From the NCBI GenBank assembly GCA_963971305.1, contig OZ020314.1, positions 1,302,001-1,366,000 of the forward strand: DNA of 64,000 bases, read 5' to 3'. A model generated the notes under the pieces. The model saw nothing but the letters and a program-made list of their open reading frames with translations, was not told where the DNA came from and made no database searches. The position numbers and the translations under genes were made by a program. Positions 43,400 through 55,161 of the stretch are shown piece by piece; within the stretch, counting starts at the first letter, position 1; each line of letters begins with the position of its first letter. This DNA is from Arcuatula senhousia. Lineage: Eukaryota > Mollusca > Bivalvia > Mytilida > Mytilidae.

Positions 43400-45243
43400 T
43401 GATTTAACTAAAATCTTGTCTGCTGTCAAAGAAGGTCAACAAGCATACTGCGACACTATTTATAATCGTAGTGGAATTAAACATATGTAGATATTGAAGA
43501 ACTCAAAAGTTTTTTTAGATCATTTTAAATCTAGATCATTTTCTGAGGTTCACTCTTTGAAAACGTTCGATTTTTCAACTTTATACACTACCTTGCCACA
43601 CGAAAAACTAAATGTCCCCTGAAAAAAAACTTCTCGAAAAAGCTTTTTCAAACTCTAGGAATTTTGTTGTTTTGGGTTATAATTATACATTCTTTTCCAA
43701 AACATCTTTCAAAAATAAAATTTGTTACACACTGGAACAAGTTTGCAGTATCCTTGATTTCCTCATTGACAACATATTTGTCACCTTCGGAGGAGAGATT
43801 TACAGATGGGTCCAAACCTAACCTGTACAAAAGTGAACCGGGAGCAAACATCTAGTTTACTTTTCTGGTTTGGTTTGGTTTGCTTGACCAAACAAAATAG
43901 CAAACCACAGTTTACTCAAAACAAACCGTGGTTTGCTTTTTCTAGTTTGGTTTGGTTTGCTCAGACCAAACCAAACTAGGGCGCTGGTTTGGTTTTCTCT
44001 TACCAAGCCAATCTAAAATTATGGTTAATATCTAAATCATAATAAATTCTTCTAGTAAAACATATTTGTTTTACGAGAACAAATATCATAAAATGATGTC
44101 GGACGTCATATTACTTCGATTCTTTGAAGATCTGCGCATGCTCATGGTTTGCTCTTAGCAAACCAAACCAAACCAGGCCGCTGGTTTGGTTTGCTCTAAA
44201 AATAGAAAACTTTCGTGCTGGTTTGGTTTACTCATAAAATACCAATCTAATATGATGTTGAATGTTTAAATCAGAATTTTTAATTCGATTGAGACATTTA
44301 GTGAATAATATTTGTTCATGAAATATAATAATTGTGAAATAGTTCGGACATTTGTTCACATCGATTATATGAATCATCTGCGCATGCTCGCGGTTTGCTC
44401 AGATCAAACCAAACCAAACTAGGGTACTGGTTTGGTTTGCTTTTTAAAGTTTGGTTCGCTCTGACCAAACCAAACCAAACCAAACCAGCCGTCTGGTTTA
44501 CTTGTCGAGTAAACATTAAAGTAAACTTTGGTTTGCTAAAAGTAAACCAAACAAAGCGAAAAGTGAACTTAGACCAAAGTTCTGGTTTGCTTTTCTAGTT
44601 TTGTTTGCATACAGGTTAGGTTTGGACCCATCTGTATCAACAGCAAATCGGCATTCAAATGGGCACAAACTGTGCTCCGCTCCTCGCCGATTTGTTTTTA
44701 TACTCTTACGAGACTGAATTTCTTCAAGGACTCGTAAAGAACAAGAAGATGAAAGGGGCAAAGCCATTTAATCTTACATTCAGATATATTGATGATGTCC
44801 TTTCTGTCAATAACACTTCATTTGGTAGATGGATTCCTTCAATATATCATCCATAATTGGAGATTAAAGAGACCACCGAATCAAATTGCTTCAAGTCTTT
44901 CTTGGATTTGCACCTCGAATTTGACCCGGGTGGTCATCTCAGTACAAAAATTTACGAAAAACGAGACGATTTTTATTTTCAAATTATTTGTTTTCTTAAT
45001 CTACAGAGCAATATACCTACTTCCCCTGCATACGGTGTTTATATTTCACAACTTATTTGATATGCCAGGGCTTGCACACATTTCACAGATTTTTTGAGCA
45101 GACACCGATTTCTTCGTGACCGACTTTTGGAGCTGGGCTATAAGAAAATACGTCTCATACGATCCATAAAAAATATTTCTTCGTTACCAGCCACTAGTAG
45201 AAAAGTTCAAAATTGAGTTAAAAGATTTGGTTAATTGTTTTAA
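43400..45243 (+). pseudogene. Reverse transcriptase, right copy, interrupted by MITE
   Basis: Reads LTKILSAVKEGQQAYCDTIY, FDFSTLYTTLPHEKL (motif A, D-F-S-T-L-Y), ILDFLIDNIFVTFGGEI at 43800. After the MITE it continues YQQQIGIQMGTNCAPLLADL (motif B) and FNLTFRYIDDVLSVNN (motif C). Stops at 43488 (TAG), about 43619, in the YHP-stop position near 44853, and at 45058, plus a late frameshift, make it non-functional. Removing 43803-44634 and one TA restores GGEIYQQQIG in frame. Confidence 0.85.
43803..44634. mobile_element. 832-bp TA-flanked MITE with TTTGGTTTGG subrepeats
   Basis: Ends CAGATGGGTCCAAACCTAAC and the exact complement, followed by many copies of GGTTTGGTTTGC and GCAAACCAAACC in both arms. 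TA on each side (43801-43802, 44635-44636). No ORF of its own. Tc1/mariner-like mobilisation is inferred from TA. Confidence 0.9.
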
Positions 45244-45514
45244 TTAGTGTTTGACTGGTCTGCTGTACTGAGATGATCACCTCAATATCCCTATTGTGTC
45301 TCACAACTATGTTGTGTTCTATGGTCATTACCGGATCCTTAGATCGCAATGGAAGAGGGAGATTTGGCGCCATAAAACCTGGTTTAACCCACCATTTCGT
45401 TTGAAATGCCTGTACCAAGTCAGGACCATTGCGATCCACCAATTATCCGGTATGACTGTTTCGTTTTTGTCATTTTCTCTGGACTATGAGATTGATCATT
45501 CAAGTATTACCTTT

Positions 45515-45725
45515 TTTACGATGACCTCTTATATGGATTATGGCCCTTTGCAGGCAAACAACATTATTTTGGCCTATATAATGGAAACTCTTGCTGATAG
45601 AGTTCAGCAGGTCTTTGCTGAAACCTTCAGATCATTGAGCTCTAAAACAGTCTTCATTAGGTCGAAGTTGATAGATGACCACCCTAGAGGGGTTATGGCC
45701 CTTTAAAGGTGAAAAATTGCTCTTT
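45515..45725 (+). mobile_element. Degraded GCTCACCTGG-family element, right part
   Basis: GATGACCTCTTATATGG, GGCCTATATAATGGAAACTC and a second unit (GGGGTTATGGCCCTTTAAAG). Confidence 0.65.
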
Positions 45726-45729
45726 TTCA

Positions 45730-45915
45730 TATTCTTGAGTTCACTCTTGTTTTGACTGGAGTTTGCGTTGTTGATTATTATTCAGTTATTTTGTGTTTCA
45801 ATGTTTTACATGTTGTCTTTTTTGTTGTCCCGTTCTTGTTGGTGTTTACTGGTTTTGTCTCTGCCCTTTCGGACTTTTGACATTTGGATACCCCATTGGT
45901 ACCTTCGCTTCTTGG
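45730..45915 (+). mobile_element. Retroelement 3'-end fragment
   Basis: GAGTTCACTCTTGTTTTGAC, GTTTACTGGTTTTGTC, TTGACATTTGGATACCCC; complement of the 5750-5935 fragment. A similar piece is at 47560-47770. Confidence 0.7.
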
Positions 45916-45964
45916 CATATAGAGTAAAAGTTTTGCTAAAAAAACAATGACAAAAGCAAATTAA

Positions 45965-46100
45965 CATCTGAAGACGGACTAAAAGCTCAGGGAACGGCTC
46001 AGCATGGGCAACTAGGGTATTAAAACCAGTCATAAGGTCTAAGGAATGAAAACCAATTTTGCCAAAAGTAAACCACGGCATTATATTGGTCTAACGTGAC
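45965..46100. repeat. ~130-bp dispersed repeat, copy 1 of 3
   Basis: GACGGACTAAAAGCTCAGGG, GGCAACTAGGGTAT and GGTCTAAGGAATG. Copies at 47425-47555 and 47880-48010 share the same order of blocks. Confidence 0.7.
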
Positions 46101-46266
46101 GGTAATCAAATTGCAACAACTTTGACGGTTATGTCTCTTATCTTTATCTAAACACTTCTAATAATTATTTTGTTCGTTTGTGTTTTAAGAGTAGAGTTTA
46201 CTATATTTATCCATACAAAAAGATTTTTTATATTTGTTACAGAAATAAAAGACTTCAATTAAAGAC

Positions 46267-46664
46267 TTAAGGATGCTCGCTGGTCTTGTTTTGGTATTTC
46301 TGTCATTTTTTCGGAATCCTCTGGATTTTACCATCAAAATAGGGTAAAAAATTTTGCCCACGAACCCCCTATTTTCTTGTTATTAATGTCTTTAATATGT
46401 CATAAAGAGATTATAGACAAAGTTTTATCAAATCCTTTTTATTCTGTCATGGGTTTTAACAGCTAAATAGTGCTAATGCTAAACCTATGAAAAAGTCAGA
46501 GAAAGCCTTTTCCCGCCAAAACTTTAACGTCAATTATCTTGAAAACGAGGTCACGAACCTATCAATTTTTTTTGCTTATTTTATACCTTTTACTATTATC
46601 TTTTTATTTAAGGCATCAAATTTGAAACCTATTTATTTTCAATAATAGTAGCGAACATCCTTAA
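46267..46664. mobile_element. 398-bp MITE with TTAAGGATG ends
   Basis: Ends TTAAGGATGCTCGCT and, complement, TTAAGGATGTTCGCT. AGAC directly flanks both ends (46263-46266, 46665-46668), while TTAA could itself be a piggyBac-type target. No ORF. Confidence 0.75.
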
Positions 46665-47424
46665 AGACACCTTGGAATTACCCTAACTTTTCACAACAGC
46701 GATACCCAAATTGCACATGAGGTAAACATTTTACTCTTTAAGTTTTCTGCTAAAAATCGTTCTTCACTATTTAAAGTCATTACTTTTATTTATTTTCATT
46801 AAAAATCTACTCAAGAAAAGCCAGTTTAAAACTTTTTAGGGCATGTTATGACTGCTGGCCAGATTTTTAAATAATAGCAATGCATTCCCCTAAAAAGCTA
46901 TATAATCATGTTTTTTCTTGTTAACAGCTAAATCAGCAACATGACCATGCACAGTTAATTGTAAACGAAGTATTTACATCTTTTCTATATTTAAAACCAC
47001 CAAATACAAACACAGCTGACCTTTAAAACAAAGTTAATTTGAAAATCTTTAAGTCTCTATGACGTAATCTGTTGTGGACGTGATAGAAAGCACTTTTATT
47101 TTAGTTCCAGGTTGAGCTATTGGAGTGTTCACATAAATTGTGTTGTCTGAATAAGTACTAGACACATGATATTTAGCAAAATATAAATTTTAAAGTTTAT
47201 TTTCTACTTATGAAATGGATTTTTAATTAACATTTTTGTTCAATAATTTCTAAAAATAGTCAGATGATAATAATATAAAGGAAAAATTAGTCTTACTAAA
47301 CAATCCTGTTATTTTAGAACTCTTTATATAGAGTGTTGCAATTTGGGACCCTGTGCAATTTGGGTACGTTACCGTAATACTAAAACCGATTCAAATGAAC
47401 ATCAGAAGCTGACAGCCAATGTCT
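46665..47424. other. No gene recognised
   Basis: AT-rich, short unsupported ORFs only. Confidence 0.4.
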
Positions 47425-48010
47425 GTAGACAGACTGAAAGCTCAATGAGCGGCTCGACATGGCCAACTAGGGTATCCTAACCAATAATAAGGTTTAAGGA
47501 ACGTAAACTAGTTAAATTAAACCGCAGCATTCTGTGGGTCTAGAAATATTAAAACCCGATTGAAACTAACACAGGGATATGATGTTCCTTGGTTGGTGTC
47601 TTCACTCAAGAGCACCCAAAGTTCACATTTGTTACGACTTGGGTTCGCGTTGTTGATTTGTATTTGGTTGATTTTGTGTTTCCTCGTGCTGTTCTTGTTC
47701 ATGTTAACCGTTTTTGTCGTTCCCCTTTTTGACATTTGACTCTGGAATGCCCCCTTGGTGCCTTCCCTAAATTATCAACAAAAGACCTATTTCTGGACAT
47801 AGAACTATATACAGATAGACGAATGAGAGACCGATTGCAAAGGCCATCAGAGACGGAAAACAATGGACATTAAATGGCGGTGGACGGACTCAGAGCTCAA
47901 AACTAACTCGACGTGGGCAACTATAGGTTATCAATACCAATAATATGGTCTTTGGAATGTAAACGAGATAAAACAAAGTAACCACATCATTTTGTTCGTC
48001 TAGAAATGCT
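47425..48010. repeat. Copies 2 and 3 of the ~130-bp repeat around a retroelement 3' end
   Basis: 47425-47555 and 47880-48010 repeat the GCTCAA...CTCGACATGG...AACTAGGGTAT order; between them 47560-47770 is a retroelement UTR fragment (GTTGATTTGTATTTGGTTGA, TTTTTGTCGTTCCCC). Confidence 0.65.
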
Positions 48011-48169
48011 GAAATGCTTGCAATGGATACAAGAAGCTGAAAATCAATGAACAATAAACGGCCGTACACGGACATAAACACATTGTCATGTGACATTGAC
48101 ATACTTTTTACGCTTCAAAGTCTATATGAACGTTTTAATGGATGTAAACTTCTTTACAAGACTTGATTT

Positions 48170-48490
48170 TCCCTTTGGTACTCCTTTGTTTCTTCTTGAT
48201 TACCACTTTAGCGTATATCTTTGCTTCTTTAACGGGTTATGGATTGTGTATTAAAATGTAATACTTCGGTATCTGGTATTTAGTCTACCAACATTTTGAT
48301 TTAGGTCTACACAACTTTAACCACACCGTATGAGTTTTCTAGAATAATTAATATTGGTCTACATATTCTTTTTGGTGGTCACTTGCCTTTTGTGTCTTAA
48401 TCACAAGGACTTAAGGCCTAAATAGACCTTTAATGAGTTTGTCAGGGGTGTCGACAGGCGAGACCTACTTTTAGTGGCCACACTTGTCAA
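48170..48490 (+). mobile_element. 3' end of a GTCTCGCCTGC-family element
   Basis: CTTAAGGCCTAAATAGACC, GGTGTCGACAGGCGAGACCT and TTTTAGTGGCCACACTTGTC, as at 14000-14065. Confidence 0.6.
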
Positions 48491-48814
48491 ATCTTAAACT
48501 CAATCCTAATCGGTACGAGTTATGCACCATCGCTTGCCTCTTTGATTCTTCATTCATAAGAAGCGGACCTCGTAGAATTATTCTAGACAAAAAGAATCGT
48601 AGACTTTCACTTAACAATGCTTGATTTTTGGTGACTATTTACAACCCATATATCAACAGGAACCAGAGCAAAGGGACACTACTAGGGATGGCAAACTGTT
48701 CCAAATACATGTATACTAACCTGTTAATTGTAAGATCTTCCGACCGATTAACAATTTGTAGAATATGTACAAATAGTTATTAAAGATGGATCTGATAAAA
48801 GACTAATAATATCA

Positions 48815-49018
48815 TGTATTTCAGAAGCACTAGTGCCCAGAACACCACCTGCATAGACACGCTATTCTTAATACAAGCATCAACGAAAACCAAAAATACA
48901 ACTATGTCGTGCATGTAGGGGACTTCAATTTCAAAGAAATTGACTGGGAAAACAACTTTTCGAAAGCTGGTCCCGGGCACCTGTCAACAAACATTTAAGA
49001 AAAAGTTAACGCTACCTA
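48815..49018 (+). pseudogene. LINE endonuclease fragment (CR1/jockey-like), left piece
   Basis: NYVVHVGDFNFKEIDWENN carries the G-D-F-N motif of APE-type endonucleases. The preceding region is frameshifted. It stops at a TA-flanked element and continues at 55162. Confidence 0.7.
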
Positions 49019-49635
49019 CTGTAAACGTACTTATTTTCGCGGGAACTTATTTTCGCGGGAACTTATTTTCGCGATTTCCGTATTTGAAACAAGTTCGCGG
49101 GTACTTAATTTCACGGTTTTTTTCATTGACCATTCGCGGTTTTCGCGGATTAATGATTTAAAGTTAATATAAACCTAAAATAACGGTCCTTTTTTAATAA
49201 TTCGTGATTAAAAATAAATACTGACGACAACTGACTAATTGATTGAGGCTATGAATTTGTAAGTTCTTTAACATAGATCGATATTGCAACTTGTAATTAA
49301 AACTGTCAGAGATATATTTTTGTAAATAATTTAATTTCTTTCAAATGTCGTATTTGTAAATATGTTTGTTGGTCAATTATAAATTGAAGTGATTTACTAA
49401 TTACTCAGAAGCCCAATTAACGACCAAAATTTATTGTGGCTACAATTCTATAATCCGTCTATCAATTATTACACAATTGAATGGTTATATATAACTTTAT
49501 TCTCATAAACCAATATTACATAGGTACAGAGAAATACTATATACAATATTTACAATACAATGATAAAACAACAAAAAAGCATCATAGACAAAGATTGTTC
49601 ATAATCACAGTAAATTACGCAGCTAAGACAGACAG

Positions 49636-52600
49636 CTACTCAGGAAGACTCGTTTTTTTCTTTATAATTCTAATGAATTTACAAAGCTTATAAAGTTTAG
49701 CTTTGTTTTTTGTTGTCATAATTTCTTTAAATTTCAAAATATTTGGATTTCTAATTAAATGTCTACTGATTAGATTTTTTCTTTCTTGAGACAGTACAGA
49801 GCATTCAAGAATATAATGGAATTCATCTCCGATTTTTTCATTACAAAGCATACATTTCCTATCAGATCTAGCCATATTGTTCCATCTACCTGTCTCAATG
49901 GGAAGTTTATGATTTCCTGTTCTGAATTTGCAAAATGATATTGCTACCTTTTTATCTAATATTTCAAAATAGTTTTCGAAATCTAGCGTGTCTTTAAAGA
50001 GCTTATAGTTTGTTGCTTTTAAACAATCTTGAGTTTCAGCGTGCCAGTTTTGTCGATATTGGTCAGTGAGACATTGTCTAATACATTGTTTTAACCACAC
50101 AGAAGACAGAAAATTTTGTGAGTCCCAAATGTGTGTTAATCCACATTCATTGAAAATATTTCTTATATAAGCAAGCCATTGAAAATTTCTATTTTGATTA
50201 TTTGAAAGATGAAACATGAGTTTATATAGAACAGAGCACAGCTTCGTTTGTTTGCCGTAAAGTAATTTAGACCAGTACATAACCATCCTAAGCTTTATAT
50301 CTACACTCAAAGGAAATCGTCCCAATTCACCGTATACAAAGCAGTTTGGTGTAGAGGTCTTAAGGTTTAAAAGGAGTTTGCAGAACTTAAGGTGGATTTT
50401 CTCTAATGAATAGTAATTTTTAAAACCCCAAAGTTCACAACCGTATAAAAGAATTGGTTTTACCATCTTATCGAAGAGGTCTAGATGACAGGAGATAGAA
50501 AGATTGTGAAAACGACCTAGCTTGATAATTTCGTACATGGCTTTTGTTCCCTTTTCTGCTTGAGCTTTAATTGCAGGGCCAAAATTTCCAGTTTTATATA
50601 AAGTTGTTCCTAGATAAATAAATTATGTTACAATTTCTAATTCTGTGTTATTGAATACGAATCTTAGATTGTTTGGCAATCTTCCATTTGTAAAACACAA
50701 GATTTTGGTTTTTCCTATGTTTACTTTAAGTTTCCAAGAATTGCAATACTCATAAAAACTATTTAGCTGCTGTTGGAGTCCTTCTGGTGACTCTGACATT
50801 AGTGCAGTGTCGTCTGCGTATAAAAGTGCAAATATTTTCAAGAAAACCCCGAGAGTGCTTTCTAGTTCATCGGTTATTGTTGGTAGTCCCGTATTGTTTT
50901 GGCTTTCGAGAAATGATTCAAGGTCATTTAGAAAGATAGCAAAAAGGAAAGGAGACATATTTTCGCCTTGTCTCACCCCATTATTACAGGAAAAGAAATC
51001 TGACTTTTCGTTGTTAAAGACAATGTTTGATTTGATACTATTGTACATATTTTTAATAACAGATAACATTTTGCCATTTATATTATTTAAAACTAATTTG
51101 TGCCAGAGACCCGTTCTCCAGACTTTATCAAATGCTTTTTCAAAATCTATAAAGGCACAATAAAGTTTCTTTTTCTTAAGTTTTAGAAGTTCAAATAAAG
51201 CGTGTAAAGAGAACAAGTTATCTGTGACGCTATACCCTTGCCTAAAACCGCTTTGATTTTCGTTGAGTATTCGAAAATCCTCTGAGTATTTATTAAGTCT
51301 TTCTGTGAGTACAGCCGTGAAGAGTTTTCCTAGACAGCTTACAATTGTAATGGGTCTAAAGTTTTTAGGATCTTGACTGTCCCCTTTATTTTTATAAATA
51401 GGCTTGATGCTCCCGATGAGCCAGCTATCAGGCACAATACCTGTATCAAAAACAAGGTTAAATAACTTTTCGTAAATTTTAATAAATTGGTCAGAAGTAG
51501 ATTTAATGTACTCATTAATGATTTTATCTTCACTACTGTCTTTATTGTTTTTAAGTTTAGAAATACATTTCAATTTTTCCTCCTTTTCTATATAAAGATT
51601 TATTTCATCATTTATTTGATTCAAAGCTTGATCATCTAAGGTAGGCAAATTGTTATCTGCATTATCGATAGGTGTTTCATTTAAGTCTTTGAAAAACTCA
51701 AATAGTGTTTCAATTGGGATATCAGGTTGTTTTTTGTTATTACCGCGTCGAAGGGTTTTCCAAAATTCTTTTGGGTCTTTATGGCGCATTTCTTTTAATT
51801 TTTTTGAAAGGTTATCTGAATATTCTCTTTGACATTTATCCATTACTGTTTTATATCGCTTTTCTGCTTCCACAAGTCTCAGTTTATTCAGTTCTGTTCG
51901 ATGATTAGAATATTTTCTTCTAAATTTTCTATAATTTTTTCTTGCAAATTTGCATTCGTAGTTAAACCAAGGTTTTTGATCGATATTAACCTTTCGCACC
52001 TTTTTGTTATTTCCATTGTATGTTCCAAAAGTGGTTTCTGCGCTTTCAATAAAGATCTCACCGAGTTGCTCAACAAAAGTATTTATGTCTTGTTTTGTAA
52101 TGTCTTCGCTTTCTGAAAGATTATTATACAATATTTCTTTTTTGTTTAAATCTATATTTCTTTGAAAATCATCGCGTTTATTATTATCCCATTTCTTAAT
52201 AGTTTTTTTGTCGACATCTTCCCGGTTGTTTTTGGTTTCAAACACATAATTAGTAAAAGCGATTTGTAAACAAATAGAAAGAGGGCAATGTACGTCAGAG
52301 AATAATTTAGAGAAATGTAATACATTACAACTACAAAATCTATCTACAAAATTTGCGTTACTAATACAATAATCTACAACACTTGCATTTCTGCATGTAT
52401 AGTTTCCGTCTTTGTCACCATCTATTCTACCATTTAAAATGAAGAAGTTGTTTCCTTTGCAAAAATCTAGAAGTAGGGAACCAAATCTATTTTTAACTAA
52501 ATCTCTGTTTATCCGTTCACGGGGAATGCCGGCTAGATCTAAAAAGTTTACTCCATTTTCAATAAATTCGTTTGCAATATTCGAAAGATCTTTGTTGTCG

Positions 52601-53385
52601 AAATGGAAAAAGTCTCTCTCGTTTGATGTTCGACTATTAAAGTCGCCGACTAAAACAACGTTTTTGTAATGGGATGACAAAGACAAAAACTCGTTTTCTA
52701 TTTCATTTATAGCATCTGGTGACGAGTAAGATGTGTACTCAGGCGGGATATAAACAATGCCAAACAATGCGTCTGTATCGATACTTAGTACCTTACTGTT
52801 TACTTTAAACCATAATACAAACTTTGAATCGGTTTCTATTGTTTTAATATATTTTTCAAACTTTTCTTTATAACCTAACATAATTCCTCCGGATTTTACT
52901 TTTGCAGTTTTTTTCCTATTTTTCATTTTCACAATGTATCCGGGTATTTCGACATTATCGTTATCGTCTGTTTTGGTTTCAACCATACAAACAATGTCAT
53001 GTTTATTTATTAATTCTCCAAATTCAGGATAGTTAAGTCTTTTTTTGACACCGCAACAGTTAAGTGATAATATCTTTATTTCATCTTTATTTTCAGAATG
53101 ATCGTTAAGGGTGTTATCTGACGATGTATTGTAAAGAGAAATATTATCTAGAATTTCATTTTCTTTTTTGGATAAAAGGTTCGAGGCGCTTTCGTGTGAT
53201 ATACAGTTCTTGTCAGGGCTGTTTAATATAACGGTCTTATCGTCACCAGTGCTGCTAAAACTAGATACATTATCATTATAACTAACATAAATATGAACAT
53301 TTTCATTTACATCAATATTACATTTTGAGTTTTCGGTATAACACAAGAGGTTTACAGTATTATTTACAATATGAGATATGGTCAA
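49636..53385 (-). CDS. LINE ORF2: endonuclease and reverse transcriptase, one internal stop
   Basis: 1249 codons in one frame with a single TAA at 50623-50625 (VT-stop-FIYLGTT, probably once a Gln codon). APE-type endonuclease about residues 100-370: ILSLNCCGVKKRL (N), MVETKTDD (E), VLVGDFNSR (D-F-N), SDVHCPLSI (H). RT: LNENQSGFRQGYSVTDN, CAFIDFEKAFDKVWR (motif A), GVRQGENMSPFLFAIFLNDL (motif B), LLYADDTALM (Y-A-D-D catalytic motif). C-terminal Cys/His knuckle: CMLCNEKIGDEFHYILECSV (C-x2-C-x8-H-x4-C). It nicks target DNA and primes cDNA synthesis. The stop removes the zinc knuckle, so this copy may be inactive. Confidence 0.92.
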
Positions 53386-53406
53386 GTCACGGTCTTCCTG
53401 ACTGTC

Positions 53407-54447
53407 CTATTCACTGATGACAGGTATATCTGTTGGTGGTGACGATCCCTGTCTTTGTCTTTTCTTTGGGTTAATAGGCGTACGAAATTGTTCGATGGTA
53501 ATGGAGTCAGTCGCATCTTTTGTTTCTCTAGATCTTATAATCTCAGGAGTCCATTTTGAAGTTGAGGTTCTGCGCTCTTGCACATTTTCAGCTGGTGGTA
53601 TATAGCGTTCCCCGTCAATGAAGAGTTTATCCCGAACAAGAACTACATCTCTTTCTTCGCGTTTTGCCTCTCTCATCTTCGGATAAAGCTTTTTACGTTC
53701 ATTAAGTATCTCCACCGGAAATTGCTGGCTGATACCGAACGGGGTTCCTCTTAGTCTGTGTGCATTCTGAAGAACTAGCTCTAGGTCTCTGTAGTGGAGG
53801 AAGCGAGCAACAATTGGTCTTGCATTGTTTCTTCCGCGACGTCCAAATCTATGCACATTGCCAAATTCTACGAAGTGCTCAATTCCTAGTTCTTGAAAAA
53901 GGAAGCCTCTAATCTTATTTTCACAATTCTCATTGGGCGTATGACAAATACCGGAAAATACCAGGTTGTACTTCATACTTCTGCACTGCAAGTCTACTAC
54001 TCGGTCTTGCATCTCGGACAACTGGTTCCTAAGCAATTTAATTGTCTCGGCCTCGATGACTGGCTGTACCACAGGCTGAACAATAGGTTTTTCCTCCAAC
54101 TGCTTAATCCTCATATCTTGATGTATAATAATTCGGGTATTGTTTTTTATTTGTTTTTCGGCATCATCAAAAATGTTGCTGAGGCCTTGGCAGCTTTCTT
54201 CGCAGTCTTTAATTTTCTTGTGCATTTCTGTTGTTTTGTCTTCTAATGTTCTGACTCTATTAGAAACAAGTAGAAAGTCTTTCCTCATATCATCTAGACG
54301 CTTTCCCATGTTAGTTTCTAAGTTTACCATTCGGGTTTCTATTTTTGTCACCATTTCCAGTATAAGGTTTAATATCGCATTTTCATTCGGGGCTTCGAGA
54401 ACTTCCCTACTTTCATTCATGATCTGTGACGTCGATTTTTGAGACAT
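53407..54447 (-). CDS. LINE ORF1: coiled-coil, RRM-like RNA-binding protein
   Basis: 346 residues, intact. Residues about 20-130 are heptad-rich (VTKIETRMVNLETNMGKRL, VRTLEDKTTEMHKKI), a trimerising coiled coil as in L1 ORF1p. About 150-250 form the RRM-like and C-terminal domains (YNLVFSGICHTPNENCENKI, FGNVHRFGRRGRNNARPIVA, LRGTPFGISQQFP). The basic tail has PKKRQRQGSSPP, a possible nuclear signal. ORF1 proteins bind element RNA as chaperones. Start chosen at the ATG that begins MSQKSTSQ, just inside the 5' UTR. The first-frame integrity and low decay suggest a young insertion. Confidence 0.9.
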   Translation of the reverse strand: MSQKSTSQIMNESREVLEAPNENAILNLILEMVTKIETRMVNLETNMGKRLDDMRKDFLLVSNRVRTLEDKTTEMHKKIKDCEESCQGLSNIFDDAEKQIKNNTRIIIHQDMRIKQLEEKPIVQPVVQPVIEAETIKLLRNQLSEMQDRVVDLQCRSMKYNLVFSGICHTPNENCENKIRGFLFQELGIEHFVEFGNVHRFGRRGRNNARPIVARFLHYRDLELVLQNAHRLRGTPFGISQQFPVEILNERKKLYPKMREAKREERDVVLVRDKLFIDGERYIPPAENVQERRTSTSKWTPEIIRSRETKDATDSITIEQFRTPINPKKRQRQGSSPPTDIPVISE

Positions 54448-55161
54448 GGTGATTGGCTAACGAGACAGGTCAAAGTTTCAATATTTTACTATAATTTACT
54501 ACAAGAGTCCAAAGTCCATTCCCATTAACCAGAACGTGAGCTGATTTCAAGACGAAGTTTTCTATGCCCCAGGGTGTTCAGGCCTGGTCTCAATGAATTG
54601 TCTTTACTTTTAAGAAAAAAATTCTATATAATATCAGCGAAAATGGGCGATAGAACCAGCTTTCCCAAACACAAGTTACGGTCAGAGCAGCCTAATAAAA
54701 CATAATATTTACGGTTTTTTCGAATTTTTAGAGTCCAAATCACTATTATATTATCCAAAATCTATAGTTTTTGACGGCCGAAAATAAGCGGACATTTTCT
54801 ACCAAGGTCACGTGATTTCCTCCTGGTTAAAGATCAGGTAAAAAAGGTGTCAATTTGGATTATGGTCAGCTTGGGTCATTCACTTCTAGCGTGTATTGGA
54901 AAGGTCAAAGGTTGTGTACAATAAAAATGTCAATTTAAATCAAGGTTAGCTTGGGTCGATTGTAAAGATGTTTTGATAACAATCCCTTTGATATAGAACC
55001 GTTACTTTCAACATTGAGAGTACAGTATTACATGAAAACAAAGGTTAATATTTTCTGTAAAAAATATGGTATTTAATTTCACGGGTATTTATTTTCGCGG
55101 AAATTAGGTGACCGCGAAATCCGTGAAAATAAATACCACGCGAAATTAAGTACGTTTACAG

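Larger units (their letters stand above)
42556..45514. mobile_element. Penelope-like retroelement in inverted arrangement
   Basis: Outer ends are inverted copies: AAGGTAAT ... TGAATGATCAATCTCATAG at the left and its complement at the right. Left, minus: 3' end plus RT C-terminal half (42556-43385). Right, plus: RT from its N-terminal part, then the 3' end (43395-45514), interrupted by a MITE. A 5'-truncated copy joined upstream in inverse orientation is a known form of Penelope-like elements. RT class is inferred from the peptide (FNLTFRYIDDVLSVNNTSF). Confidence 0.75.
49480..54550 (-). mobile_element. Nearly intact two-ORF LINE (L1/Tx1-like ORF1)
   Basis: ORF1 (54447-53407) and ORF2 (53385-49636) in order on the minus strand, 21 nt apart. 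The 3' end has AATAAAG followed by TTATATATAACC near 49480. The 5' end is uncertain. Target duplication was not found. Confidence 0.85.
49019..55161. mobile_element. TA-flanked element with CTGTAAACGTACTTA ends, containing a LINE
   Basis: Left end CTGTAAACGTACTTATTTTC, right end its near-complement; GCGGGAACTTATTTTC subrepeats at the left and TATTTATTTTCGCGG at the right. TA at 49017-49018 and 55162-55163. The LINE at about 49480-54550 sits within; without it the element is roughly 1 kb and non-coding. Confidence 0.85.

Noticed and set aside
50807..52669. Plus-strand ORFs of 60-118 codons
   Set aside because: Antisense shadows of the LINE ORF2.
53417..54442. Plus-strand ORFs opposite LINE ORF1
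   Set aside because: Shadows of the coiled-coil coding frame.
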